Shown here piece after piece: positions 9,252 to 18,469 of a stretch of 64,000 nucleotides of DNA. Each line of letters begins with the position of its first letter. Position 1 is the first letter of the stretch. The DNA lies in contig NZ_RCCA01000001.1 in NCBI RefSeq assembly GCF_003663845.1, forward strand, positions 3,162,001 to 3,226,000. Reading direction: 5' to 3'. The notes under the pieces are model-generated. The model did no database searches. It worked only from the letters and a program-made list of their open reading frames with translations, and was not told where the DNA came from. Source of the stretch: Chryseobacterium sp. 7. Lineage in GTDB: Bacteria > Bacteroidota > Bacteroidia > Flavobacteriales > Weeksellaceae. The position numbers and the translations under genes are program-made.

Positions 9252-10130
9252 ATGGTAACCTACGAAAATTTACATGATACATTATCGTTTTACAGTATTG
9301 ACTGCCGGCAATCTTATTACATTTCTTCAGGAAAACATATTTTCGAATTTCCAAAAGCTCCCTTTAGAATGGATTATTATGCATTATGCATTTGTACCTC
9401 AGGAGAAATAAATATTGAGATAGACCAACAGGAATACAAGGTAGATGCTCACAGTTTTCTTATGGCTGCGCCTTCTACCATTGTGAAGTTTGTAAAAACA
9501 AGTGATGATTTTAGGATGAAGTTACTGTTCTTCGACAAGAATTTTCTGATTAAAAATATTTCCAATCCGTTTATTATCGAGAAAATGAATCTTTTTTCCA
9601 AAGGTTCATACAGCATTGTAAAAACCTCGGCAAAGAATTCTTTGTTACTGCAAAATCTTCTGGATGATCTTGATAAAAAATCAAATAAGCAAGGTAAGTT
9701 TACGGATGAAATTATCCGCACTATTATTTTTCATATTCTGCTGGAAACCGCGGAAATTATGGAACAGCAAAATTTTGCAAATCCTAAGAAAGAAGAGGGT
9801 AAAAAAGATCTTTATCTGAAATTCAGTAAACTGATCAGAGAAAATATAACCCGGGAGCGAATGGTTCAGTTTTATGCAGATCAGCTTCATGTTTCCAATA
9901 AATATCTCATCGAAATTATTAAAAAAGCAAGCGGAAAAACACCTCATGAGGTCATTGATGAAGCCCTATTGAAAGAAGCTTATGTCATGCTTGGTAATCC
10001 TGATCTCACTATTTCGGAAGTTGCTTTTGAACTTCAGTTTAATTCCGCCTCGGCATTCGGCCGTTTTTTTAAAAAACATACTGCACTTTCTCCTTCAGAG
10101 TATAGAATGAAAGAAAATATTCAGTCATGA
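9252..10130 (+). CDS. AraC family transcriptional regulator
   Basis: 292 residues: an N-terminal cupin-like sensor domain (about 20-150) and a C-terminal double helix-turn-helix (about 190-290) with VSNKYLIEIIKKASGKTPHE and the second helix signature FGRFFKKHTALSPSEYR. It lies 89 bp upstream of oleate hydratase on the same strand. Expression control of that gene in response to unsaturated fatty acids is a reasonable inference from position only. Confidence 0.85.
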   Translation: MVTYENLHDTLSFYSIDCRQSYYISSGKHIFEFPKAPFRMDYYALCICTSGEINIEIDQQEYKVDAHSFLMAAPSTIVKFVKTSDDFRMKLLFFDKNFLIKNISNPFIIEKMNLFSKGSYSIVKTSAKNSLLLQNLLDDLDKKSNKQGKFTDEIIRTIIFHILLETAEIMEQQNFANPKKEEGKKDLYLKFSKLIRENITRERMVQFYADQLHVSNKYLIEIIKKASGKTPHEVIDEALLKEAYVMLGNPDLTISEVAFELQFNSASAFGRFFKKHTALSPSEYRMKENIQS

Positions 10131-10219
10131 GAATTTGGGGATAATAATTCTGAACTTAGGGATATATATTGCTTTGTGAATAGAGGTACCTTTATACTGT
10201 TAATTAAAAACAATACAAA

Positions 10220-12148
10220 ATGAGTACGATCAATTCAAAATTCGACAAAGTTTTAAATGCCTCTGACCAGTTCGGGAAAGTAAACCACGAACCGGATTCA
10301 AGTAAAGAAGTTCAGATTAACACTCCTGAAAAAACAATGCCTTTCTCCGATCAGATCGGAAACTATCAACGTAATAAAGGTATTCCTTTACAATCTTACG
10401 AAAACAGTAAAATCTATATTGTAGGAAGCGGAATTGCAGGAATGTCTGCCGCTTATTATTTCATCCGTGATGGCCGTGTTCCCGGCAAAAACATTATTTT
10501 CCTTGACCAATTAAATGTTGAAGGCGGATCTTTGGATGGCGCCGGTAATGCTAAAGACGGTTACATCATTCGTGGAGGAAGAGAAATGGATATGACTTAT
10601 GAGAATTTATGGGATATGTTCCAGGATATTCCCGCTTTGGAACTGCCTGCACCATACAGTGTCTTGGATGAATACCGACTCATCAATGACAATGACCCGA
10701 ATTATTCTAAAGCAAGACTGATTCACAATCAGGGACAGATCCAGGATTTCAGTAAATTCGGTCTTGAGAAAAAAGATCAGCTGGCGATTGTAAAACTTTT
10801 ACTAAAGAAAAAAGAAGAGCTTGATGATCTTACAATTGAAGATTATTTTTCTCAATCTTTCCTCAACAGTAATTTCTGGTTCTTCTGGCGTTCTATGTTT
10901 GCTTTCGAAAACTGGCACAGCTTACTGGAACTGAAACTGTATATGCACAGGTTTCTCCACGCAATAGACGGAATGAAAGACTTCTCATGTCTGGTTTTCC
11001 CAAAATACAACCAATATGACACCTATGTAACTCCATTGAAAAACTTCCTGGTAGAAAAAGGGGTACAGATCCAGTTTAATACATTGGTAAAAGATCTTGA
11101 CATCCATATCAATACGGAAGGAAAAACAGTAGAAGGAATTATCACTGAACAAAACGGAGAAGAAGTAAGAATTCCGATTGGTAAAGATGATTACGTTATT
11201 GTAACTACCGGATCAATGACGGAAAGCACCTTCTACGGAGACAACAATACCGTTCCTGAAGTCACGATTGACAATAGCAGTGCAGGACAAAGTGCAGGAT
11301 GGAAACTGTGGAAAAATCTTGCTGCAAAATCTGAAGTATTCGGGAAACCGGAAAAATTCTGCAGCCACATTGAAAAATCTTCATGGGAATCTGCTACATT
11401 AACATGTCGCCCTTCTGCTTTCACAGAGAAACTGAAAGAACTATGTGTGAATGACCCTTATTCCGGAAGAACTGCTACAGGAGGTATTATTACCATTACA
11501 GACTCTAATTGGGTGATGAGCTTTACCTGCAACAGACAGCCACACTTCCCTACTCAGCCGGATGATATCCTTGTAGTATGGGTATATGCTTTACTGATGG
11601 ATAAAGAAGGTAATTACATTAAAAAACCAATGCCTCAGTGTACCGGAAACGAAATTCTTGCTGAATTATGTTACCATCTTGGAATGACAGATCAACTGGA
11701 TAACGTTATAGAAAATACCATTGTACGTACAGCATTCATGCCTTATATAACCTCTATGTTTATGCCAAGAGCAATGGGAGACCGTCCGAGAGTGGTTCCT
11801 GAAGGATGTAATAACTTAGGTCTTGTAGGACAGTTTGTAGAAACCAATAATGATGTCGTATTCACTATGGAAAGTTCTGTGAGAACGGCAAGAATAGCAG
11901 TTTACAATCTTTTGAATCTTAATAAGCAGGTTCCGGATATCAATCCATTACAATATGATATCAGACATTTATTAAAAGCGGCTCAGGCTCTTAATGATTA
12001 TAAACCTTTCTTAGGAGAAGGAATTTTAAGAAAAATATTAAAAGGAACTTATTTTGAGCACATTCTGGTCAACCGCCCTGAAGAAAAAGAAGAACATGAA
12101 TCTTTCTTAACCAGATTTCAGGAATGGATAAAGGGAGTAAAAGATTAA
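10220..12148 (+). CDS. ohyA: Oleate hydratase (EC 4.2.1.53)
   Basis: 642 residues, the normal length of the myosin-cross-reactive-antigen family, an FAD enzyme that adds water to the cis-9 double bond of oleate to give 10-hydroxystearate. [13 protein letters not shown] (from about residue 71) is the FAD fold. [11 protein letters not shown] contains E122 and [10 protein letters not shown] contains Y241; both fall at the numbering of the catalytic Glu122 and Tyr241 known for the Elizabethkingia meningoseptica enzyme. [14 protein letters not shown] lies near residue 515. It probably detoxifies or salvages host and environmental fatty acids in the cytoplasm. The upstream AraC gene is the likely regulator; an intrinsic terminator follows. 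Confidence 0.96.
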   Translation: MSTINSKFDKVLNASDQFGKVNHEPDSSKEVQINTPEKTMPFSDQIGNYQRNKGIPLQSYENSKIYIVGSGIAGMSAAYYFIRDGRVPGKNIIFLDQLNVEGGSLDGAGNAKDGYIIRGGREMDMTYENLWDMFQDIPALELPAPYSVLDEYRLINDNDPNYSKARLIHNQGQIQDFSKFGLEKKDQLAIVKLLLKKKEELDDLTIEDYFSQSFLNSNFWFFWRSMFAFENWHSLLELKLYMHRFLHAIDGMKDFSCLVFPKYNQYDTYVTPLKNFLVEKGVQIQFNTLVKDLDIHINTEGKTVEGIITEQNGEEVRIPIGKDDYVIVTTGSMTESTFYGDNNTVPEVTIDNSSAGQSAGWKLWKNLAAKSEVFGKPEKFCSHIEKSSWESATLTCRPSAFTEKLKELCVNDPYSGRTATGGIITITDSNWVMSFTCNRQPHFPTQPDDILVVWVYALLMDKEGNYIKKPMPQCTGNEILAELCYHLGMTDQLDNVIENTIVRTAFMPYITSMFMPRAMGDRPRVVPEGCNNLGLVGQFVETNNDVVFTMESSVRTARIAVYNLLNLNKQVPDINPLQYDIRHLLKAAQALNDYKPFLGEGILRKILKGTYFEHILVNRPEEKEEHESFLTRFQEWIKGVKD

Positions 12149-12188
12149 AAATATTAGATTACAAAAAGTTTTAAACTATTAAAATAAG

Positions 12189-12217
12189 AGCAGGTCTTGT
12201 ATTAAGTCCTGCTTTTT
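12189..12217 (+). terminator. Intrinsic terminator of ohyA
   Basis: AGCAGGTCTT and AAGTCCTGCT form a 10-position stem with one T-T mismatch around a GTATT loop, followed by TTTTT. It lies 40 bp after the ohyA stop. Confidence 0.8.
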
Positions 12218-12435
12218 GTTTATTAAATACCTTTAAATTGATTATGGTTTATATGTATCTGGTGACAAACGCAAAAGTGCAAGATTATTCCTTTCTGATA
12301 AAATTGAACACTGTTGATTTCTAAAGTTAAAAATATTGATTGATTAGATTGTATTGCACCTGCCGGAAATCTTCGATTTCCTTGCACCTTAAATATTCAC
12401 AAAGTATAAACTTCTTAGTGCCTTTGCCTTTTCCA

Positions 12436-12470
12436 ACAAAAAAAGCAGAACTTCAATGAAGTCCTGCTTT
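12436..12470 (-). terminator. Intrinsic terminator of glnS
   Basis: Read on the minus strand, AAAGCAGGACTTCA pairs with TGAAGTTCTGCTTT (one mismatch) and is followed by a run of T. It sits about 24 bp beyond the glnS stop. Confidence 0.85.
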
Positions 12471-12493
12471 ATGTATTATATATTCCCGAAAAA

Positions 12494-14167
12494 TTATTCA
12501 GGTTTAAAAGAATCTTTTAACGTTACTGTACGGTTAAACACCAATGCATCGTCTGTAGAATCCTGATCTTTTGTAAAATACCCAATTCTCTGGAACTGTA
12601 ATGGCTCACCAACTGCAACCTCCTTCAGGCTTGGCTCAGCAAATCCTTTTACTATTGCTATAGATTCAGGATTGATGAAGTTTAAGAAGTCTACATCTTT
12701 TTCCGCATCAGGCTGTTCTACTGTAAACAAGTGATTGTAAGTTCTCACTTCTACAGGAAGAGCATGTTTTGCAGATACCCAATGTAAAGTTCCTTTTACT
12801 TTTCTTAAACTTTCCTCTGTTCCGCTTCCGGATCTACTCTTCTCATCATACGTAGCGTAGATGGCAGTGATCTCACCATTTTCGTCCTTCTCTACTCTTT
12901 CAGCTTTAATGATATAAGCAGATTTCAAACGAACTTCACCGCCTAATTTAAGTCTGAAGAATTTATTGTTCGCTTCTTCTTTGAAGTCTTCACGTTCAAT
13001 ATAAAGCTCTCTTGAGAATGGAACTTCTCTTGTTCCTGCATTTTCCTGTTCAGGATTGTTCTCAGTCTCTAACCATTCTTCCTTGTCTTCAGGATAGTTT
13101 TCGATCACTAATTTTACAGGATCTACTACCGCCATTACACGCTTAGCTACCTTGTTCAGGTCTTCACGTACACAGAAATCAAGCAATTGAATTTCGATAA
13201 GGTTTTCTCTTTTCGCCACCCCTACTTTATCAATAAAGTTTCTGATAGAAGTTGGAGTATATCCTTTTCTTCTCATCCCTGAAATGGTAGGCATTCTAGG
13301 ATCATCCCATCCGGTTACTACCCCTTCAGCTACCAGTCTCTGAAGCTTTCTTTTGGAAGTAATCATATAGGAAACATTCATCCTTGCAAATTCTCTCTGC
13401 TTGTTTTTTACCTTTCCATCTTCATAAACCTGATCCAAATACCAGTTGTACAAAGGTCTGTGGTTTTCAAACTCCAAAGAGCAAAGTGAATGCGAAATTT
13501 GTTCAATATAGTCGGATTCACCATGAGCCCAGTCGTACATTGGATAAATTTTCCAGGCTGTACCGGTTCTGTGGTGAGGCTTATTCAAAATTCTGTACAT
13601 AACAGGGTCACGCATATTCATGTTGGGCGAAACCATGTCGATTTTTGCACGAAGAGACATTGAACCACTTTCAAATTCTCCGTTTTTCATCCTTTCGAAT
13701 AAATCTAACGACTCTTCAACAGGACGGTTTCTGTATGGAGATTCAATTCCCGGTTCTGCAGGGTTCTTTCTTTGCTCAGTAATCACTTCAGACGGCTGCT
13801 CATCTACGTAAGCTTTTCCTTCTTTAATTAACTGAACTGCCCAATCATAAAGCTGCTGGAAGTAATCGGATGCGTACAACACTTTATCCCATTTGAAACC
13901 TAACCATTCAACATCTTTCATGATAGAATCTACGAATTCCTGCTCTTCTTTTTCAGGGTTCGTATCGTCAAAACGAAGGTTTACGGGAGCATTGTATTTT
14001 TCACCAAGACCGAAGTTGATGCAGATCGCTTTTGTGTGACCTACATGCAGATAACCATTCGGTTCAGGTGGAAAACGGAAACGGATCTGATCTCTTTTCA
14101 AACCGTTTGCCAGATCATCTTCAATAATTTGCTCAATAAAATTGAGTGATTTTTTTTCTTCTTCCAT
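12494..14167 (-). CDS. glnS: Glutamine--tRNA ligase
   Basis: 557 residues, the usual length of bacterial GlnRS (class I synthetase charging tRNA-Gln in the cytoplasm). RFPPEPNGYLHVGHTK at about residues 31-46 includes the HIGH-type motif HVGH (41-44). The KMSKS-type loop is ITSKRKL near residue 268. The C-terminal anticodon-binding beta-barrels are complete, ending in VFNRTVTLKDSF. Having GlnRS means that Gln-tRNA is made directly rather than through GatCAB. It is a single gene with its own terminator. Confidence 0.97.
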   Translation of the reverse strand: MEEEKKSLNFIEQIIEDDLANGLKRDQIRFRFPPEPNGYLHVGHTKAICINFGLGEKYNAPVNLRFDDTNPEKEEQEFVDSIMKDVEWLGFKWDKVLYASDYFQQLYDWAVQLIKEGKAYVDEQPSEVITEQRKNPAEPGIESPYRNRPVEESLDLFERMKNGEFESGSMSLRAKIDMVSPNMNMRDPVMYRILNKPHHRTGTAWKIYPMYDWAHGESDYIEQISHSLCSLEFENHRPLYNWYLDQVYEDGKVKNKQREFARMNVSYMITSKRKLQRLVAEGVVTGWDDPRMPTISGMRRKGYTPTSIRNFIDKVGVAKRENLIEIQLLDFCVREDLNKVAKRVMAVVDPVKLVIENYPEDKEEWLETENNPEQENAGTREVPFSRELYIEREDFKEEANNKFFRLKLGGEVRLKSAYIIKAERVEKDENGEITAIYATYDEKSRSGSGTEESLRKVKGTLHWVSAKHALPVEVRTYNHLFTVEQPDAEKDVDFLNFINPESIAIVKGFAEPSLKEVAVGEPLQFQRIGYFTKDQDSTDDALVFNRTVTLKDSFKPE

Positions 14168-14320
14168 TAAAGTAGCTTTTATTTTTTAGCAAAAAAAGTT
14201 TCACAAAGTTACGGAAAAATAAGCGTTTGTAAAAGTGATAATTTAAAACCCTTATCCATTGTATTTCAGGAATTTTCACTAATTTCGATAAAGCTAAAAC
14301 CATATAACCCAACATCAATC

Positions 14321-15451
14321 ATGGCCGTTTATATCTTAAGTAACCGGAAAATTGTACGTCATAAAGGGGAGAGCCTGGACTCTTTTTCTAATGACGAATA
14401 CTCTATTCCCAATTTCAGAATCGCCAAATGTGATTTTGATAATTATAAGGAACCGACTGCTCAGGCCAAAAAGAAAAAAGGCTACACCAACAGGAATATT
14501 GTAAATTATAAGCTTTTCTCCGAGCCGGAAAAACAGGGCTATGAAGAAGTTTTGGACGTTTTGTTGAGCGAAAAAGGGATTAAAAAATCCACTCTCACAG
14601 CCAATAATCTTGGCGGAACCCAAAAAATGTTTTATGAACTGTACAAAAATATGTCTTCCACAAAGGACAGAAGTGATGTACTTATATTTATCCACGGTTA
14701 TCTGTATGATTTTGACGATGAATTAAAGGCTATTATTGATCTTAAGAAAATATTCATTGATAATCCGGCATCTCCTGTAGAACATATTTTATTTGTAAGC
14801 TGGCCGGCTTCAGGAAGTATGATTCCGTTGAGCTATTTTGATGATAAAGCTTCCAGTATCAATTCCGGTTCCTCTCTGATGAGAATGTTTTACTTCTATA
14901 CTCAGTTTTTAAAAGATATTTTTTCCAACAGGGATCTGAAACCCTGCAACCAAAGAATTCATATCATGGCCCATTCTTTGGGAAACAGAGTACTTCAAAG
15001 CATGCTTTACAGTCTTAAAAAAGAGAATATTCTGCGTGTTATCGACCAGGTTTTACTGCTGAATGCGGATGTAAGCTATAAAGTATTTGAAGATTCTGAA
15101 GATTCATACAATAAACTACCATTATTAGCCAACCAAATTTCCATTTATCTGAACAGGCAGGATCTCATTCTGGGAGCTTCTCAGTTTACGAAAAATATCC
15201 TTACCCCAAGGCTTGGTAAAAATGGGCCAAGTAATATTGATCAATACAAAGATATTGTGTCTATCATCGACTGTACGTTTGTAAAAGATGATCTGCTGAA
15301 CAGCTTTAAATATGAAGTTGGAAATCACTGGGGATATCTTTCCAGTTCACAGGTACAGAATGATATCTTTCAGAATTTATACGGAATAGACAGAAATTTA
15401 ATTACCAACAGATCAAAAGATAACGAAAATATTTTCACAATTATTTCTTAA
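14321..15451 (+). CDS. Alpha/beta hydrolase (DUF900-like)
   Basis: 376 residues. DVLIFIHGYLYDF (about 117-129) is the strand-turn with the oxyanion HG; HIMAHSLGNRVLQSML (about 215-230) is the nucleophile elbow with Ser in AHSLG; VGNHWGYL near residue 340 supplies a candidate catalytic His. The order fits the DUF900 group of alpha/beta hydrolases. There is no signal peptide, so it is probably cytoplasmic. The substrate is unknown. It is divergent from glnS with 153 bp between starts and followed by a long non-coding gap. Confidence 0.75.
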   Translation: MAVYILSNRKIVRHKGESLDSFSNDEYSIPNFRIAKCDFDNYKEPTAQAKKKKGYTNRNIVNYKLFSEPEKQGYEEVLDVLLSEKGIKKSTLTANNLGGTQKMFYELYKNMSSTKDRSDVLIFIHGYLYDFDDELKAIIDLKKIFIDNPASPVEHILFVSWPASGSMIPLSYFDDKASSINSGSSLMRMFYFYTQFLKDIFSNRDLKPCNQRIHIMAHSLGNRVLQSMLYSLKKENILRVIDQVLLLNADVSYKVFEDSEDSYNKLPLLANQISIYLNRQDLILGASQFTKNILTPRLGKNGPSNIDQYKDIVSIIDCTFVKDDLLNSFKYEVGNHWGYLSSSQVQNDIFQNLYGIDRNLITNRSKDNENIFTIIS

Positions 15452-15942
15452 CAAATAATTAAAATAATCCTTAAAAAATGAACTCTATGTTAAAATTAAT
15501 TCACTTTTATAGTATGGCATAGAGATTGCCAATTCAATCTATAGGGAATTACAATTTTTTATTATGGAACAGATTAAAAAAAGGTTTTCTTATATTTTAA
15601 GCTATATAAAGAAGGCCATCTTCGTAAAAGATGTGATTTAACTGAATAAAAACTTTAAAACAAAAAACTATCCGACCCAACAACTACTTTATCCTTTAAA
15701 CAGAACCGACCTATAATTATTATTCCTACAAATCAAATGCAGGAATATATTTTCGTGTTTATATACCGGAATCAATTCCTCCCATTCTAAATTAATACAC
15801 TCTTACAAAAAGGCTTTATTCCAACCTGAATGATTTTTGACATAATGTAAAAATTTCACAATTAAGTTAAATAATTCCCAATACATTGTATAATTGAAAA
15901 AAAATTTCGACATTTACTTACCAATCAAATAAAATTAATAGC
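15452..15942. other. 491-bp AT-rich intergenic region
   Basis: No recognisable gene is present. It contains one 25-codon open frame at 15564-15641 whose product would be short, cationic and amphipathic. The rest is low-complexity AT-rich sequence without a clear TAnnTTTG promoter or terminator. It presumably carries the promoter of the small peptide gene that follows. Confidence 0.5.
15564..15641 (+). CDS. Possible 25-aa cationic micro-ORF
   Basis: ATG to TAA encodes a 25-residue peptide beginning MEQIKKRFSYIL and ending FVKDVI, with five Lys and one Arg spaced along a hydrophobic face. There is no clear ribosome-binding site and no family I recognise. It may be a real small membrane-active peptide, a remnant, or chance. 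Confidence 0.2.
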   Translation: MEQIKKRFSYILSYIKKAIFVKDVI

Positions 15943-16110
15943 ATGAAAAATCTAAAAAAAATCAAAAGAGGAGAATTAAAAACCATCAAAGGAGGAAGAC
16001 CACCTCTTGGATGTAACAGCTGGAATCCAGTGGCTATGTGCTGCAGATCATGGGGACCAGATTACTGTGGCCAGACTACATGTCCGGATTCGCCACCACC
16101 ATTATGCTAA
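15943..16110 (+). CDS. Bacteriocin-like peptide with double-glycine leader
   Basis: A 55-aa peptide. Residues 1-18 form a basic leader ending LKTIKGG, the double-glycine signal cut by C39 peptidases of ABC exporters. The predicted core (19-55) begins RPPLGC and has six Cys (24, 33, 34, 42, 47, 55), two Trp and the Pro-rich end SPPPLC. This matches the short bacteriocin-like proteins common in Chryseobacterium. Six Cys suggest disulfides or thiol chemistry after export. No exporter is adjacent; the nearest C39 transporter is at 31403. It is convergent with menC, 14 bp apart. Antimicrobial function is inference. Confidence 0.75.
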   Translation: MKNLKKIKRGELKTIKGGRPPLGCNSWNPVAMCCRSWGPDYCGQTTCPDSPPPLC

Positions 16111-16124
16111 TTAACTTTTAAACA

Positions 16125-17128
16125 TTATTTTTTGAACCAAAGCAGCTCATTTCTGAGTTCTAAATCAGATTCAAAATTATTGACAAATAAAGCTCCAGTG
16201 CCCAAACCTTGAGGCATTGGATTTTTTTTGGTAAATGTATACTGAGCAATAGCATTCAAACCGATATTACTTTCCAGCGCTGACGTAATCCACCAGTCAA
16301 TATTTTGGTTTTCAGCCATGGAAATCCATTCATCCGAACCGGAAAAACCTCCTACCAAAGCAGGTTTCAAAATAATATACTGAGGATTTATTGTTTCTAA
16401 AAGCTGTTTCTTTTTTCAGGATTAATAATTCCGATCAGTTCTTCATCCAAAGCAATCGGAGTAGGTGTTTGGGCACATAATTCTGCCATATCACTCCAGT
16501 TTCCGGCTTTAATGGGTTGCTCAATGGAATGAATATTAAGATCCGCAAGCTGCTGCAACACAATAGCTGCTTCATCTTTACCAAACCCTCCATTAGCATC
16601 CACACGAAGTTCCAACTGATCTTTGGAAAATTTTTCTCTTAACTTTTGAAGAATTACATATTCGGATTTCCAATCGACCCCAATTTTTAATTTAATACAG
16701 TGAAATCCTTTTTCCAGTTTCTCCTGAATCTGTTCTTCCATATATCCTGCATCCCCCATCCATATCAGACCATTGATGGTAATGGCAGACTTTCCCTCAG
16801 TAAACTCACTTGGAAAATAAAGACTATCACCATATTTCAGATTCTGAACAGCCTGTTCATATCCGAACCAGATTGACGGAAATTCTTTCAGTTCTTCTTT
16901 CAAAAAAACGGAATCCTGATTGATATTTTCACAAAGCCATTTTAGTTTGTTTTCATAATCAGGCCTGTCGTCAAAACTGAGACCTCTGAAAATGGCACAT
17001 TCCCCTACTCCTTTTTTTCCATTTTCATAAATGGTCAGAATATAGGTTTCCTTATCAAGCAAAACGCCGCGAGATGTTCCACTCGGGCGTTTGAATTGTA
17101 ATAAATATTGTAAATATTGTGCTTCCAT
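16125..17128 (-). pseudogene. menC: o-Succinylbenzoate synthase with a frameshift
   Basis: The N-terminal part (17128-16397, 243 aa) and the C-terminal part (16370-16125) are in different frames. Together they make one enolase-superfamily enzyme of menaquinone synthesis. The first part carries IKLKIG (catalytic Lys), RVDANGG, IEQPI and DEEL (metal ligands). The second carries ILKPALVGG with the second catalytic Lys and the normal C-terminus. The break is at a run of six A on the coding strand (T at 16411-16416); seven would restore the frame as EKKKQLLE. It is either a real inactivating deletion, phase variation, or a homopolymer sequencing error. It abuts fbp with no gap. Confidence 0.85.
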
Positions 17129-18145
17129 TTATTTCACGCTGTCGATACGCATAAATTCTTCAGCTTTTTCTACCATTTCAATACTTCCGCAGAAGAAAGG
17201 AATTCTCTGGTGAAGTTCCGTAGGTTCTATTTCAAGAATTCTCCTGAATCCATCGGTTGCTTTCGCTCCAGCCTGTTCTGCAAGGAAGGCCATAGGATTA
17301 CATTCGTATAAAAGTCTTAATTTACCATTCGGAGCCTGTGAGTATGACGGATAAATATAAATTCCTCCTTTCAGCATGTTTCTGTGGAAATCTGCTACCA
17401 AAGAACCGATATATCTTGAAGTATAAGGACGATCTCCTTCTTCCATCTGGCAATATTTAAGATAATTTTTAACTCCCTGAGGGAATTTGATGTAATTCCC
17501 TTCGTTGATAGAATAGATTTTTCCTGTTTTTGGGAAAGTCATATTCGGGTGGGAAAGATAATACGTTCCTAAAGAAGGATCCAGTGTAAATCCGTTTACT
17601 CCGTTTCCTGTAGTATACACAATCATGGTAGAAGATCCATAAATAACATATCCAGCCGCAATCTGATTGATTCCTTTTTGTAAAAAGTCTTCCAACTGTA
17701 CCGGAGTTCCTGGTTCGGTAACTCTTCTGTAGATTGAGAAAATAGTTCCTACAGAAACATTAACGTCAATGTTAGAAGATCCGTCCAAAGGATCGATCAG
17801 TACTACATATTTGCTTAAATGACCATTCTCACCGCATTTGATGTCGATAAAATCATCATTTTCTTCAGAAGCAATACCACAAACAACCTCTCTTTGAGAC
17901 AAAGCCGTAATAAAAATTTCATTAGCAATAACGTCTAATTTCTGCTGCTCTTCTCCCTGAACGTTTTGGTTTCCGGCAGCGCCTGTAATATCTACAATCC
18001 CGGCTTTATTTACTTCTCTGTTTACCACTTTCGAAGCCAATCTTATTGCACTTAGAAGACGAGAGAATTCACCTGTAGAATACTGAAAATCGTCCTGCTT
18101 ATCTATAAGAAATTCTCCTAAAGTCTGTAATGGTTGATTTGACAT
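17129..18145 (-). CDS. fbp: Class 1 fructose-1,6-bisphosphatase
   Basis: 338 residues, the normal length for FBPase class 1, which makes fructose-6-phosphate in gluconeogenesis in the cytoplasm. [20 protein letters not shown] (about 112-131) is the metal-binding signature of the inositol-phosphatase fold; [11 protein letters not shown] supplies the acidic ligands. [20 protein letters not shown] near the C-terminus is the substrate-binding end. It precedes menC on the same strand with no intergenic base, so the two are probably co-transcribed although functionally unrelated. Confidence 0.96.
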   Translation of the reverse strand: MSNQPLQTLGEFLIDKQDDFQYSTGEFSRLLSAIRLASKVVNREVNKAGIVDITGAAGNQNVQGEEQQKLDVIANEIFITALSQREVVCGIASEENDDFIDIKCGENGHLSKYVVLIDPLDGSSNIDVNVSVGTIFSIYRRVTEPGTPVQLEDFLQKGINQIAAGYVIYGSSTMIVYTTGNGVNGFTLDPSLGTYYLSHPNMTFPKTGKIYSINEGNYIKFPQGVKNYLKYCQMEEGDRPYTSRYIGSLVADFHRNMLKGGIYIYPSYSQAPNGKLRLLYECNPMAFLAEQAGAKATDGFRRILEIEPTELHQRIPFFCGSIEMVEKAEEFMRIDSVK

Positions 18146-18469
18146 ATTTTTCTTTTTACGTTTTGCCCAAATTTCGGAAAATTTATTGCATTAAGAAAAT
18201 TTAATTAAAAAAGAGGTTATTAACTGTATTTCAACACGATACAAACCTAACATAGCGTAATACCTAGTCTTTGCAGAAAATTATGCCTCCAAATTTGTTA
18301 CATCAGACGCATGAAAAATTCAGATTATTTCATTATTTGTTGATTTTAAGGAAATCTTAATTCTATCTCTGCGATAGGCTATTTCATATCTCGTTGTAAA
18401 TTTATAATTTTGACGTCCGTAAAAAACTCATGTATTTTTTTATCTAACAATTTTATTTTTAACAATTTA

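Larger units (their letters stand above)
12149..12493. other. 345-bp intergenic region with two terminators and a degenerate repeat
   Basis: It holds the ohyA terminator, then about 130 bp of AT-rich DNA, then a stretch around 12350-12435 with GTGCAA/TTGCACC words and a perfect 7-bp triloop hairpin (GGAAATC-TTC-GATTTCC, 12365-12381), then the glnS terminator. The words resemble those at 21835-21900 and look like a dispersed degenerate repeat of this genome. No open frame of interest was seen. Confidence 0.5.

Noticed and set aside
10173..10194. Promoter TTTG and TACCTTTA before ohyA
   Set aside because: The spacer between the two elements is only about 10 bases and the -7 element has A at the last position, so it does not meet the consensus.
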